Assembly: GCA_016845145.1 (NCBI GenBank)
Contig: JAERTE010000011.1
Span: 1 to 56,001 of the forward strand
Length of the DNA: 56,001 bases
Direction: 5' to 3'
From: Rhodospirillaceae bacterium
GTDB lineage: Bacteria > Pseudomonadota > Alphaproteobacteria > Rhodospirillales > Casp-alpha2
The notes beneath the pieces were generated by a model. It made no database searches. It saw only the letters and a program-made list of their open reading frames with translations, and was not told the DNA's origin. The translations under genes were made by a program, and so were the position numbers. This document shows positions 8,801-17,978 of this stretch, piece by piece. Every line of letters begins with the position of its first letter. Position 1 is the stretch's first letter.

Positions 8801-8818
8801 CGTGACTTTGGAATTGAA

Positions 8819-10357
8819 ATGAAAGCAGACAAATTCATATCCGCGGACCAGGTCGCGGGCCTGGTCAACGATGGCGACACGGTCGGGCTGATCGGCGGCG
8901 GTGGCGGTCTTGTCGAGGCGTCACTGCTGCATCACGAAATGGAAAAGCGTTTCCTGGCGGAAGGCAAACCCCGCGACCTGACCGTTATTCATGCGCTGGG
9001 GATTGGTGACCGGGACCAGCGCGGCGTCAACCGCTTTGCCCACGAGGGTATGGTCAAACGCGTCATCGGTGGGCACTGGGTGTGGTCGCCGACCATGCAG
9101 GAACTGGCCCGCGACGAGAAAATCGAGGCCTACGTGCTGCCCGGCGGTGTGGTTATGCAGTTGATGCGTGAGATTGCCGCGAAACGCCCCGGCCTGATCT
9201 CCCATGTCGGGCTCGGCACTTTCGTCGATCCTCGCCACGGTGGCGGACGCATGAATAAAGCCGCCAAGGACGACCTGGTTTCGCTCATCGAAATCGACGG
9301 ACGGGAGTATCTCCGCTACCTGCCGTTCCCCGTCAATGTGGTGTTGCTGAAAGGCTCCTTCGCCGATGACGACGGCAACATCAGCCTCGATCAGGAACCG
9401 GCAAACGTCGACATCTATGCCATGGCCGCCGCCGCACACAACAGTGGTGGCAAGGTAATCTTTCAGGTCAAGGAACGGGTTAAGAACGGTAAATTGCCGG
9501 CGCGCGCTGTGCGCGTGCCGTCGGCCATTGTCGATGCCATCGTCGTCGATGAAAATCAGCGCCAGGGATATGACTTGGTGTACGATCCGGCGATCTCGGG
9601 CGAAGCGTTCGTCGCCGAAGAAAACCCGGAAATGCCGGCCTTCTCCGTGCGCCAGATCATTGCGCGGCGCGCCCATGAGGAACTCCGCGATGGCGCCGTA
9701 ATCAATTACGGCTTCGGCATTCCCGACGAGGTCGCCAGCATTGTCGCCGCGCGCGGCGATCAAGACCGCTATTACCAAACCATCGAGCACGGGACGTACG
9801 GCGGCACGCTACTCACGGGCACCCTGTTCGGCTATGCCCGCAACCCGACCTGCATGATCGATGGTCCCTCGCAGTTCGATTTCTATTCCGGTGGCGGCCT
9901 GGACATCGCTTTTTTGGGCTTTGGCGAGATCGACCGCATCGGCAACGTCAACGTCTCAAGGCTGGGCGGACTGACGGTCGGCCCCGGCGGCTTCATCGAT
10001 ATTGCCCAGAACGCCCGGAAGATGATTTTCGTCGGTACCTTCGATGCGAAAGGCGCGAAACTGAACACTGGCGACGGCAGCTTGCGCATCGAAAACCACG
10101 GCGCCGTCCAAAAGCTGGTCGACGAGGTGGAGCAGATAACCTTCTCCGGCCAGCAGGCAGTGGCGCAGGGGCAACAGGTCATCTATGTTACCGAACGCTG
10201 CGTCTTCAGATTGCAAGCCGACGGTTTGCATCTGTGCGAGGTCGCGCCGGGGATTGACGTCAAGGCCGATATTCTGGACCGCATGGACTTCGCCCCCATT
10301 GTCGACGACCCGCTGGCCACAATGTCACCCACTCACTTTATGGAAAATCAAGAATGA
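8819..10357 (+). CDS. Family I CoA-transferase (propionate/acetate CoA-transferase type)
   Basis: The 512 aa chain is the fused alpha-beta form of family I CoA-transferases, like propionate CoA-transferase and YdiF. The N-terminal half has DGDTVGLIGGGGGLVEASLL and the C-terminal half INYGFGIPDEVASIV. The nucleophilic glutamate that forms the CoA thioester is probably E323 in QTIEHGTYGG. It would move CoA from acetyl- or succinyl-CoA onto an organic acid, activating the pathway acid for the downstream hydratases. It lies 18 bases after the SDR and overlaps the next gene by four bases (ATGA at 10354). Confidence 0.88.
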   Translation: MKADKFISADQVAGLVNDGDTVGLIGGGGGLVEASLLHHEMEKRFLAEGKPRDLTVIHALGIGDRDQRGVNRFAHEGMVKRVIGGHWVWSPTMQELARDEKIEAYVLPGGVVMQLMREIAAKRPGLISHVGLGTFVDPRHGGGRMNKAAKDDLVSLIEIDGREYLRYLPFPVNVVLLKGSFADDDGNISLDQEPANVDIYAMAAAAHNSGGKVIFQVKERVKNGKLPARAVRVPSAIVDAIVVDENQRQGYDLVYDPAISGEAFVAEENPEMPAFSVRQIIARRAHEELRDGAVINYGFGIPDEVASIVAARGDQDRYYQTIEHGTYGGTLLTGTLFGYARNPTCMIDGPSQFDFYSGGGLDIAFLGFGEIDRIGNVNVSRLGGLTVGPGGFIDIAQNARKMIFVGTFDAKGAKLNTGDGSLRIENHGAVQKLVDEVEQITFSGQQAVAQGQQVIYVTERCVFRLQADGLHLCEVAPGIDVKADILDRMDFAPIVDDPLATMSPTHFMENQE

Positions 10358-11391
10358 ATACTGTCAAACTCGCGATCTGCGGCGGCGGCGTTATCGGCCG
10401 TCGGCACGCCGGCGCCATTGCCGAAGTGGATGGCGCCGAGCTCGTCGCCATCGCCGATCCCGCGTCCAGCGGCAAGGACCTCGCCGATGACCTAGGAGTC
10501 ACGCTTTATACCGACCTTCAGACCTTGCTCGACGCCGAGGAAGACGTCCAGGGTGTCATCGTTTCGACGCCAACTGAACACCATTTCGAGCCCGCCATGA
10601 CGGCCCTGAACGCCGGGCGCCACCTGTTGGTTGAAAAGCCGATCATGCCGACGTTGGAACAGGCTGAGCACATTGTTAAAAAGACAGAAGAGAGCGGCCT
10701 CCATGTGCTGGTCGGCCATCACCGCCGCTATTATGGATTGGTCGAAGAAGCCCGGCGCATCATACAGTCGGGCGAGCTCGGCAAGCTGGTCGCCGTCACC
10801 GGCATCTGGAACGCTCGCAAGGACGATCCCTATTACAACCCCGATTGGCGCAAGCGCCGCGACGCCGGCCCGGTGCTCACCAACATGATTCACGAAATGG
10901 ATTCGCTGCGTTACATCTGCGGCGAAGTGGAAAGCATCTCCGCCGAGGTCTCGCACGAGGTCCGGAACTGGGAAAAGGAAGACGCCGCCGCGATGGTGAT
11001 GCGGTTTTCCAGCGGCGCCATTGGCACCTTCATTGTTTCCGATCAAGCGAACTCGCCTTGGGCCTGGGAGTTCGCCACCGGGGAGACGGTATTCTTCCCG
11101 CGTTCGGGCCAGAACGCGGTGCGGTTCATCGGCACCGAAGCGTCGTTGGACTTCCCTAATCTCGTGGTTTGGCACAATGGGGAGCAAACGCCTGATTGGA
11201 ACCACGTCTTAGAGCCACGAGAGATCAAGCTGGAGTTGGAGAACGCTTTCTACCGCCAGATCAAGCATTTCGCGGCGGTGATTAGCGGCACCGAGGAGCC
11301 GGTTATTTCGGCGCGGGATGCGACCGCAACGCTGCGCGCCACCTTGGCCGTGTTCGACGCGTCGAGCACCGGCCAGAGGATCATGCTATGA
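10354..11391 (+). CDS. Gfo/Idh/MocA-family NAD(P)-dependent oxidoreductase
   Basis: The 345 aa product starts with the Rossmann motif GGGVIGRRHAGAI and carries the catalytic EKP motif (K95 in LLVEKPIMP), followed by the alpha/beta substrate domain with GHHRRYYGLV. The family oxidises or reduces hydroxyl groups of sugars, cyclitols such as inositol, and related polyols. Its presence is the best clue that the operon substrate is polyhydroxylated. Four-base overlaps on both sides place it firmly in the operon. Confidence 0.9.
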   Translation: MNTVKLAICGGGVIGRRHAGAIAEVDGAELVAIADPASSGKDLADDLGVTLYTDLQTLLDAEEDVQGVIVSTPTEHHFEPAMTALNAGRHLLVEKPIMPTLEQAEHIVKKTEESGLHVLVGHHRRYYGLVEEARRIIQSGELGKLVAVTGIWNARKDDPYYNPDWRKRRDAGPVLTNMIHEMDSLRYICGEVESISAEVSHEVRNWEKEDAAAMVMRFSSGAIGTFIVSDQANSPWAWEFATGETVFFPRSGQNAVRFIGTEASLDFPNLVVWHNGEQTPDWNHVLEPREIKLELENAFYRQIKHFAAVISGTEEPVISARDATATLRATLAVFDASSTGQRIML

Positions 11392-12164
11392 GCGAAACGA
11401 AAGCCATCCGCGTCGAACGCGACGGGCCGGTCATGGTGCTCACCATGGATCGCCCCGAAGTGTTGAACGCCCTCGACCCGCCTGCACACCGTCAACTTGC
11501 CGAAGCCCTTGATCAATATGCGGCGGATGATGACCTGCATGTCGCAATTCTCACGGGTGCGGGCGAGAAAGCCTTTTGTGTCGGATCGGATTTGAAAGCC
11601 CGGGCCGAGATGGGCGGCGATGATATGCCACGGGCAGGCTTTGGCGGCATCGCCGAGCGCTTCGATCTGATGAAGCCTGTGATCGCCGCCATCAATGGCC
11701 ATGCCATCGGCGGCGGGATGGAGATGGTTCTGGCCTGTGATCTGGCGCTCGCCGTCCCGACGGCGAAGTTCGGCTTGCCGGAAGTCCGGGTGGGTTTGGC
11801 GGCTTCCGGCGGTCTGCATCGGCTGGCGCGTCAGTTGCCCACGAAGCATGCCATGGAAATCGCGCTGTCAGGTGAATTGTTCAGCGCGGAAAGGGCACTT
11901 GAGTACGGTCTCATCAACCGGGTTGTGGATGCGGGTGCGCTCATGCAGGCGGCAACCGAACTGGCCAATGGCTTGCTGGCAGGTGCGCCCATGGCGCTTC
12001 GCGCGACAAAACAGATGATGTTGGACGGCTTGGGCAAGCCATCTCTGGCCGCGGCCTTCGGCGCCGGGTACTCGGAGTATGAGGCGATGCTGAGCAGTGA
12101 AGATGCGATCGAAGGATCGGCGGCGTTTCTTGAACGACGCAAGCCCGTTTGGAAGAACCGATAG
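11388..12164 (+). CDS. Enoyl-CoA hydratase/isomerase family protein
   Basis: The 258 aa crotonase-fold protein has the oxyanion-hole and active-site segments AFCVGSDLKA and INGHAIGGGMEMVLACD. Both catalytic glutamates of true hydratases appear to be kept: one in GGGMEMV and one in FGLPEVRVGL. It should add water to, or isomerise, an unsaturated acyl-CoA made after the CoA-transferase step. The start overlaps the Gfo/Idh/MocA gene by four bases. The exact substrate is unknown. Confidence 0.88.
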   Translation: MSETKAIRVERDGPVMVLTMDRPEVLNALDPPAHRQLAEALDQYAADDDLHVAILTGAGEKAFCVGSDLKARAEMGGDDMPRAGFGGIAERFDLMKPVIAAINGHAIGGGMEMVLACDLALAVPTAKFGLPEVRVGLAASGGLHRLARQLPTKHAMEIALSGELFSAERALEYGLINRVVDAGALMQAATELANGLLAGAPMALRATKQMMLDGLGKPSLAAAFGAGYSEYEAMLSSEDAIEGSAAFLERRKPVWKNR

Positions 12165-12178
12165 AAGGAAACAAGAAA

Positions 12179-12610
12179 ATGTTCGACTTCCACGTCAAGG
12201 TCGGTGACGGCTCAAGCTTCACCAAAACCGTATCGGAAAGCGACGTTTACTTGTTTGCCGGCATCACCGGCGACTTGTCGCCCAATCACGTGAATAAAGC
12301 CTACATGGAAAAGTCCAGCTACGGCAGATTGATGGCGCACGGCGCGTTGATGGTGGGCTTTATGTCGACGGCATCCACGAAAGCCATTGAACATTGTCGC
12401 GACGCCGATGAAACACCCGTATCGCTGGGCTACGACCGTCTGCGGTTCCTGAAGCCTGTGTTTCTGGGTGATACGATCACAGTCGACTACGAATTCACCA
12501 GCATCGACACCGAAACGCGGCGATCCGTCGCCGATATCAAGCTCACCAATCAAGATGGTGAGCTGGCAGCCGTTGGCCAGCACATCTTGAAATGGGTACC
12601 CAACGAATAG
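12179..12610 (+). CDS. MaoC-like hot-dog hydratase
   Basis: The 143 aa single hot-dog domain has the R-specific enoyl-CoA hydratase signature FAGITGDLSPNHVN, where Asp and His five residues apart form the catalytic pair, followed by the conserved AHGALMVG. It would hydrate a 2-enoyl-CoA with opposite stereochemistry to the neighbouring crotonase. ATG 12179 follows AGAAGGAAAC closely; a longer frame overlapping the enoyl-CoA hydratase is unlikely. Confidence 0.87.
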   Translation: MFDFHVKVGDGSSFTKTVSESDVYLFAGITGDLSPNHVNKAYMEKSSYGRLMAHGALMVGFMSTASTKAIEHCRDADETPVSLGYDRLRFLKPVFLGDTITVDYEFTSIDTETRRSVADIKLTNQDGELAAVGQHILKWVPNE

Positions 12611-12621
12611 GGGGGCAAATC

Positions 12622-13353
12622 ATGAGCTTCGATCTACAAGACCAAGGCGTAATCGTGACCGGTGCCGCACGTGGGATCGGGTTGGCGGTATGCCATCGGT
12701 TCGCGGAACTCGGCGCCAAGGTTTCCGGCTGGGATATCGACTGTGAGCCCATTCAAAACGACCCGGCACTGTCGCATACGATCCAGGTGGATATCACCGA
12801 TGAGACTGCCGTCAATGAAGCTTTCGCGTCCAGTGCCCGGGCGTTGGGCAAGGTTTCCGTTTTGGTCGCGAATGCCGGCATCAACGGCCCGACAAAACCG
12901 ACGTGGGAATACTCCCTGGCCGAATGGCAGCGCACGTTGGATGTCGATCTGACCGGCGTTTTTTTGTCGGTTAAACCGGCGATCACCCACATGCGCGAGA
13001 ACAATTATGGCCGGATTGTCATCATGGCGTCGGTCGCCGGCAAGGAAGGCAACGCGGGCGCTTGCGCATACGGGGCGGCGAAGGCGGGTGTTATCGGGTT
13101 TGCCAAAAGCCTGTCGCGGGAATTGCAGCCGTCGAACATCACGGTGAACTGTATCGCGCCGGCGATCACCGAGACCGAGTTGTTCGGTGAAATGACCGAA
13201 GATTACATCGCCGAGAAAAAGGGACTGATCCCAATGCAGCGCTTTTGCTCTCTCAATGAGATTGCCGACATGACTGCTTGGGTGGCAAGCCCGCGCTGTT
13301 CTTTCACATCGGGCCAGGTGTTCGACGTTACTGGTGGAAGGGCGACCTATTGA
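12622..13353 (+). CDS. Short-chain dehydrogenase/reductase, catalytically complete
   Basis: The 243 aa product is a classical SDR: TGAARGIG (residues 13-20), NAG (84-86), the catalytic Ser in IMASVAG, and Y150-G-A-A-K154. The C-terminus (SGQVFDVTGGRATY) is the usual cofactor-loop end. It is close to 3-oxoacyl-ACP/CoA reductase or sugar-alcohol dehydrogenase types. ATG 12622 follows a GGGGGG ribosome-binding site; the longer frame from 12592 overlaps the MaoC gene. It is probably the hydroxyacyl-CoA or polyol oxidation step of the operon. Confidence 0.88.
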   Translation: MSFDLQDQGVIVTGAARGIGLAVCHRFAELGAKVSGWDIDCEPIQNDPALSHTIQVDITDETAVNEAFASSARALGKVSVLVANAGINGPTKPTWEYSLAEWQRTLDVDLTGVFLSVKPAITHMRENNYGRIVIMASVAGKEGNAGACAYGAAKAGVIGFAKSLSRELQPSNITVNCIAPAITETELFGEMTEDYIAEKKGLIPMQRFCSLNEIADMTAWVASPRCSFTSGQVFDVTGGRATY

Positions 13354-13354
13354 A

Positions 13355-14191
13355 ATGACCGTCTCGGAACTCCCGCTAGATCGATTGTCCATTCATCAGG
13401 CGACGCTGATGCAGTGCGATTTTCGGGAGTCCATTGAGTGTTTCGCCCGCCACGGAGTCCACCAGACGGCAATCTGGCGCGACAAGCTCGAACAGATCGG
13501 CCTCGATGAAGCGGTCCAGGTGCTTCAGGGAAATGACATGAAGGTCAACGCGCTCTGTCCCGGTGGGTTGGTAACGGCGGTTGACGACAAATCATTTAAC
13601 GCCGCCCTCGATATGAACCGCCGCTGGATAGATCAATCCGCGGCTCTGGGGGCTGACTCATTGGTGATTATTACCGGTGGGCTGCCAGATGGCGAGACGA
13701 ATTTGACGGTCGCTCACGACCGTGCGTTGGAAGGATTAAGTCGCTTGATCGACCCGGCCCGCGCAGCCGGCATCAGGTTGGCGCTTGAGCCGTTACATCC
13801 CATGGTCTGCGGGGGGCGGTCCGTTATTTCCACGGTTGCCGATGCGCTGGACATGCTTGATGATCTTGGTGCGGACGACGTCTTTGGCCTGGCGATCGAC
13901 AGTTATGCGGTCTGGTGGGATCTGACGTTGCCGTATCAATTGGCCCGCGCCGGATCGCGGTTGCTGCATTTTCATACATCCGATTGGCTGCGAGACACCA
14001 AGGACGTGCGGTTTGATCGCGGCATGCCCGGTGATGGCGTAACCGACAATCGGCAAATACGGGGCTGGATGGAACAAGCCGGATTTGCGGGTCCGGTTGA
14101 AATCGAGATTTTCTCGGAAAGAGATTGGTGGCAACGCCCCCCGGACGAGGTGGTCGAAACAATACTCGAACGTCGGGAGGCATGGTTATGA
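13355..14191 (+). CDS. Sugar phosphate isomerase/epimerase-type TIM-barrel protein (xylose isomerase-like)
   Basis: The 278 aa protein is of the AP-endonuclease-2/xylose-isomerase-like fold. Candidate metal ligands are the Glu in LALEPLHP, the Asp in LAIDSYAVWWD, the His in LLHFHTSDW and the Glu in VEIEIFSERDWW. The family includes inosose dehydratase (IolE), hydroxypyruvate isomerase and the TIM-barrel 3-dehydroshikimate dehydratases. The last is notable because aroQ- and aroE-like genes follow in the same operon. The start ATG 13355 follows the SDR stop by one base; an earlier in-frame ATG at 13334 is possible. Confidence 0.82.
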   Translation: MTVSELPLDRLSIHQATLMQCDFRESIECFARHGVHQTAIWRDKLEQIGLDEAVQVLQGNDMKVNALCPGGLVTAVDDKSFNAALDMNRRWIDQSAALGADSLVIITGGLPDGETNLTVAHDRALEGLSRLIDPARAAGIRLALEPLHPMVCGGRSVISTVADALDMLDDLGADDVFGLAIDSYAVWWDLTLPYQLARAGSRLLHFHTSDWLRDTKDVRFDRGMPGDGVTDNRQIRGWMEQAGFAGPVEIEIFSERDWWQRPPDEVVETILERREAWL

Positions 14192-14811
14192 GCCTGAGAA
14201 TCTGGGGCCGGACCAATTCCATTAACGTCCAAAAAGTACTTTGGATTGCCGATGAACTTGCTCTCAATTATGAGCGGATCGATGCCGGGTTGCAGTTTGG
14301 CGTTGTCTCGCAGGATTGGTTCGCCGACGTCAATCCGAACCGAACGGTCCCCACCATTGATGACGATGGAACCGTCCTTTGGGAATCCAATGCCATCGTG
14401 CGGTATCTGGCGGCCAAGCATTCACCGGGTAAGATGATGCCCGACAACCCGGGAGACCGTGCCGCTGTCGAGATGTGGATGGACTGGCAGCAGACAACCT
14501 TGATGCCAGCCCTCGGTCCTCTGTTTCTCGGTCTCGTGCGGACAGCGCCGGAAGATCGCGATCTCGCCGCACTTGATCATGCCGCCGGTGAGGTTGCCGA
14601 TGGGCTGCGTATTCTCGACGCGCACATGGCAGAGCGGTCATTTGTTGCGGGTGAGCGCTTTAGCGCCGCCGATATTCCACTCGGCTGCGTCGCTTACCGT
14701 TGGTACGCCCTCGATGTGGATCACCCAGACATGCCTAACCTCAAGGCATGGTACGAGCGGCTCGTGACGCGACCGGCCTTCTCGGCGCGTGTCATGCTGC
14801 CCCTTACTTGA
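14188..14811 (+). CDS. Glutathione S-transferase family protein
   Basis: The 207 aa product has a thioredoxin-like N-terminal domain with the active-site segment GRTNSINVQKVLW (Ser11 as probable catalytic residue), the cis-Pro TVPTIDDDG, and the ESNAIVRYLA motif. A helical C-terminal domain follows. GSTs in catabolic operons often isomerise (maleylacetoacetate-type), dehalogenate or remove glutathione adducts. ATG 14188 overlaps the previous stop by four bases and sits behind GGGAGG. Confidence 0.9.
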   Translation: MSLRIWGRTNSINVQKVLWIADELALNYERIDAGLQFGVVSQDWFADVNPNRTVPTIDDDGTVLWESNAIVRYLAAKHSPGKMMPDNPGDRAAVEMWMDWQQTTLMPALGPLFLGLVRTAPEDRDLAALDHAAGEVADGLRILDAHMAERSFVAGERFSAADIPLGCVAYRWYALDVDHPDMPNLKAWYERLVTRPAFSARVMLPLT

Positions 14812-14833
14812 GCAACAAGGATAGGACGCAGGC

Positions 14834-15805
14834 ATGCTGATGTTAACGGGCGGAACGGGCCATGTGGGTGGCAAGATCGTTGAGCGGGCCCAAGCCAACG
14901 GCATTGATCTCCTTGCCATCCATCGTGGCGAAGCACCGCCCTTGGCTAGGGTGCAAGGTTCATCCGTCGTTTGGGCGCAATGCGACCTTGCGGATGGCGA
15001 AGCCGTCCATGAACTGGCCGCGCGCCATGGTGTAACCTCGTGTATCCATGCCGCCGCCGTTTCCAACGAGGCTTACGCCCGCCCGGATCCCTTGGCCGCG
15101 ATATCGACAAATATCGGCGCCACGGCGGCGCTCCTCGATACAGCCCGACGTCAGAACTGGCGGCGCTTCATTCTGGTCAGCACTGGGTCGATCTTCCAGA
15201 AACGCGTGATCAATGGCGTGCCGATCGCGGAAGATGCGCAGCCGGAACCGGAAAATATCTACAGTACGACAAAGACAGCAGCGGAGATGCTGTGCCGTAT
15301 GTATCGAACGGAATTTGATGTGTCGGCAAGCGCTGTCCGAATTTCATGGGTATACGGTCCGCCGATTGTCACCCAAGACGCTACGCGCGGCCCCATTCCA
15401 TCGTTCGTCATACGCGCACTTCGCGGCGATGTCATTGATGAAGGCGGCGCCGACTTCGCTGCGGGGTTCACCTATGTGGAAGATGTCGTCAGCGGCTTGT
15501 TGGCGGCTGAATCGGCGAAACAGCTGAGATCGGCCGTCTATCACCTGGGACATGGCGAGAATTTTAAGCTGAGCGACGTCGCCGACGCGATCCATGCCGT
15601 CCTACCGAAAGCAGAGATCGCGTTGTCGCCGGGCACCGATCCCTGGACCCGCTACACGGCGCTCAGGGATCCACTCGGCGTTGAAAACATGTATGCCGAT
15701 ACCGGGTTTCAGCCGCGATACTCATTGGCACAAGGCGTCGCCGCGTTTATCAATTGGCTCCGAGAGAATCAGGAGCCGTGGGCATTAGAGCAAACGACCT
15801 CCTGA
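14834..15805 (+). CDS. NAD-dependent epimerase/dehydratase family protein (extended SDR)
   Basis: The 323 aa protein has the extended-SDR motif TGGTGHVGGKI at residues 5-15, the STGSIF segment supplying the catalytic Ser/Thr, and YSTTK as the YxxxK pair. Members act on nucleotide sugars or on free sugar acids; uronate dehydrogenase has the same architecture. There is no nucleotide-sugar gene nearby, so oxidation or epimerisation of a free sugar-like substrate is more likely (inference). Confidence 0.85.
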   Translation: MLMLTGGTGHVGGKIVERAQANGIDLLAIHRGEAPPLARVQGSSVVWAQCDLADGEAVHELAARHGVTSCIHAAAVSNEAYARPDPLAAISTNIGATAALLDTARRQNWRRFILVSTGSIFQKRVINGVPIAEDAQPEPENIYSTTKTAAEMLCRMYRTEFDVSASAVRISWVYGPPIVTQDATRGPIPSFVIRALRGDVIDEGGADFAAGFTYVEDVVSGLLAAESAKQLRSAVYHLGHGENFKLSDVADAIHAVLPKAEIALSPGTDPWTRYTALRDPLGVENMYADTGFQPRYSLAQGVAAFINWLRENQEPWALEQTTS

Positions 15806-15818
15806 GGAGAATTCGACG

Positions 15819-16598
15819 ATGAGCGACAACCACGAAAACCTTGCCATTCAACTGGCCGATGCCTGGCGGAACGGCACCACGATCGCGTTGCCGGCCACGG
15901 GCCCAGCCAGCCGGACAGAGGCCTATGCCGTTCAAGACACCATGGCCGATGCCATCGGAAACCCTGTCGTGGGCTGGAAAGTGGGCGCCGCGGTCAAGGC
16001 CGTGCAGTTTTTTGAAGGCCATGATGGACCGTTGCCGGGACGCGTTTTCGAAGATCGTGTGTTCGAGACCAACGGCGAAGTATCCGCCGGGCTTTTTCAT
16101 GGAGCCAAAGTCGAAAGCGAGTTCGCCATCGAGTTGACCGAAGCATTGCCCGAGAGTAGCGGATCGACAACTGCATCCGACCTCACTGGTAAGGTGGTCT
16201 TCCGCCCGGCCATTGAATTGGCGGCAACCCGCTACGCGCCGGGAACCGGCGGCCGCGGCGTAACCACCTTTGACGGCATCGCGGACAACGGAACGGCGGG
16301 CGCTGCGGTGATCGGCGCGGCCGTCAAAAACTGGCAAGACCTGGATTTCGAGAATATGGTCATTGAGGCGTGTATCGAAGACAGCCCGCCCATCCAAGCT
16401 TATTCAGGCGTTTACCGGCGCCATCCGGTGGATATCATGGCCGAGACGATTAATGATCTGTATCACAGAGGGATCACCTTCGAAGCGGGCATGTTCCTGC
16501 TGACCGGCTCGTTGACGCTGCCGTCGCCATTTCGAAAGGGCCAGACCCTGACAGTCCGGCACGGGGACCATCCGCCGCTGTCGCTGAAAATGACATAG
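15819..16598 (+). CDS. Fumarylacetoacetase-fold hydratase (2-oxopent-4-enoate hydratase / decarboxylase type)
   Basis: The 259 aa product resembles MhpD/2-keto-4-pentenoate hydratase and 4-oxalocrotonate decarboxylase. It has VGWKVGAA near residue 50, the acidic metal-binding cluster in KVESEFAIELTE, and a C-terminal GSLTLP segment. Such enzymes hydrate or decarboxylate 2-oxo-enoic acids from ring-cleavage or sugar-acid pathways. Its product would be a 2-oxo acid that the DHDPS-family enzyme encoded at 4911-5810 could cleave (inference). A GAGGAG ribosome-binding site precedes ATG 15819. Confidence 0.83.
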   Translation: MSDNHENLAIQLADAWRNGTTIALPATGPASRTEAYAVQDTMADAIGNPVVGWKVGAAVKAVQFFEGHDGPLPGRVFEDRVFETNGEVSAGLFHGAKVESEFAIELTEALPESSGSTTASDLTGKVVFRPAIELAATRYAPGTGGRGVTTFDGIADNGTAGAAVIGAAVKNWQDLDFENMVIEACIEDSPPIQAYSGVYRRHPVDIMAETINDLYHRGITFEAGMFLLTGSLTLPSPFRKGQTLTVRHGDHPPLSLKMT

Positions 16599-16653
16599 AA
16601 ACACCGCCGCAAATATGACATCAACGCGGACCGAACACCTGTAGGAGCGACAC

Positions 16654-17097
16654 ATGAGCAAACCCATTTTTATCCTGAACGGACCGAACCTGAACCTTCT
16701 CGGTACCCGCGAACCGGAGATTTACGGCCATACGTCTTTGGCGGACTTGAAAGCCATGTGCGAAGCCCGTGCCGCCAAGCGCGGTCACGAACTGTTCTTT
16801 GAACAATCCAACAGCGAGGAGCAAATCATCGATTGGGTCCATGAAGCCATCAATGGCGCCGACGGGCTCATTATCAACCCGGCGGCGTTCACGCACACCT
16901 CTGTGGCGATCCTTGATGCTTTGATGAACGTGACGTGTCCGATTATCGAGTTGCACATTTCAAACCCGCACAAGCGTGAACCTTTCCGGCATCACTCCTA
17001 TACGACATTCGCGGCTCAGGGGTTGATCGCCGGTCTCGGCGTGAACGGCTATATTCATGCGGTTGACGCTATCGCCGACATGTTGGCGGCGGATTAG
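16654..17097 (+). CDS. aroQ: Type II 3-dehydroquinate dehydratase
   Basis: The 147 aa product has all the hallmarks of the type II dodecameric enzyme: ILNGPNLNLLGTREPEIYG with catalytic Tyr24 and its Arg19, the FEQSNSEEQIIDWV segment, NPAAFTHTS, and ELHISNPHKREPFRHHS. It removes water from 3-dehydroquinate to give 3-dehydroshikimate. Here it sits in a catabolic operon and just before an aroE-like gene, rather than near accB as in many proteobacteria. A quinate-catabolic role is therefore as plausible as aromatic amino acid synthesis. GGAG precedes the start. Confidence 0.93.
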   Translation: MSKPIFILNGPNLNLLGTREPEIYGHTSLADLKAMCEARAAKRGHELFFEQSNSEEQIIDWVHEAINGADGLIINPAAFTHTSVAILDALMNVTCPIIELHISNPHKREPFRHHSYTTFAAQGLIAGLGVNGYIHAVDAIADMLAAD

Positions 17098-17109
17098 AAG
17101 AGGCCGTTC

Positions 17110-17949
17110 ATGAATTCCTCCACCCGCGCGGCCTGCGTCATTGGCTATCCGGCGAAACATTCCCGTTCACCAAAACTGCATGGTTACTGGATTCAGCGTT
17201 ATGGGATTGATGGCGAATACCGGATTGAGGAAGTCCCTCCGGAACGGGTTGAAGGCTTCATCAACAACTTGTCTGCGAACGGATATGTCGGCGCCAATGT
17301 CACCATGCCGCACAAGGACATCGCGTTTCGCCTTTCCGAACCCGACGAGAAGGCGCGCGCCATTGGTGCGGCCAACACCTTGTGGCTGGATGGTGACGTT
17401 CTTCGCGCCACCAATACCGATGGCGATGGTTTCGTGGGGTCGCTTGATGCGGCGGCACATGGCTGGGACGCGCGCACCGATAACGCCGTGGTTCTGGGCG
17501 CCGGCGGCGCCAGCCGCTCTATCGTTTACGCGCTGTTGGGCCGGGGCGTCGGCGAGGTGCATGTGGTCAACCGGACGCTCGCCAAGGCCGAAGCCATGCG
17601 AGATGCTTACGGAGACGGCGTCAAGCCCGCGCAATGGAGCGACTTGCCGGATTTGATGAAAAGTGCCGAATTGTTGGTCAACACCACATCATTGGGCATG
17701 CATGATCAGCCGGAGCTGGACGTCGACCTCACAGCGTTGCCGGGATCGGCGGTTGTTTCCGATATCGTCTATGTGCCCTTGAAGACACGATTGCTTGCGG
17801 CCGCCGAAGCACGCGGCCTGACGACATCAAACGGTTTGCAAATGCTACTTCATCAGGCGGTTCGTGGGTTTGAGCTTTGGTTCGGTGTCTGTCCCGAAGT
17901 GACGAAAGAACAGTATGAGATGATGGCGGCGGATATTCCCGGATCGTAA
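17110..17949 (+). CDS. aroE: Shikimate/quinate dehydrogenase family protein
   Basis: The 279 aa product has the substrate-binding HSRSP motif (residues 17-21), catalytic Lys69 in NVTMPHK and Asp104 in TNTDGDGF, the GAGGASRS dinucleotide motif, and VNRT (NADP-type phosphate-binding loop). It reduces 3-dehydroshikimate to shikimate or, in catabolic homologues, oxidises quinate or shikimate. It starts 12 bases after aroQ. The VNRT motif suggests NADP preference, which leans biosynthetic, whereas the operon context leans catabolic; this is unresolved. Confidence 0.9.
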   Translation: MNSSTRAACVIGYPAKHSRSPKLHGYWIQRYGIDGEYRIEEVPPERVEGFINNLSANGYVGANVTMPHKDIAFRLSEPDEKARAIGAANTLWLDGDVLRATNTDGDGFVGSLDAAAHGWDARTDNAVVLGAGGASRSIVYALLGRGVGEVHVVNRTLAKAEAMRDAYGDGVKPAQWSDLPDLMKSAELLVNTTSLGMHDQPELDVDLTALPGSAVVSDIVYVPLKTRLLAAAEARGLTTSNGLQMLLHQAVRGFELWFGVCPEVTKEQYEMMAADIPGS

Positions 17950-17978
17950 ACACGTGTTGAATAGAGTGGAGGCCCGGT

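Noticed and set aside
8921..9790. 289-codon open frame on the minus strand
   Set aside because: It is antisense to the CoA-transferase gene; no domain pattern.
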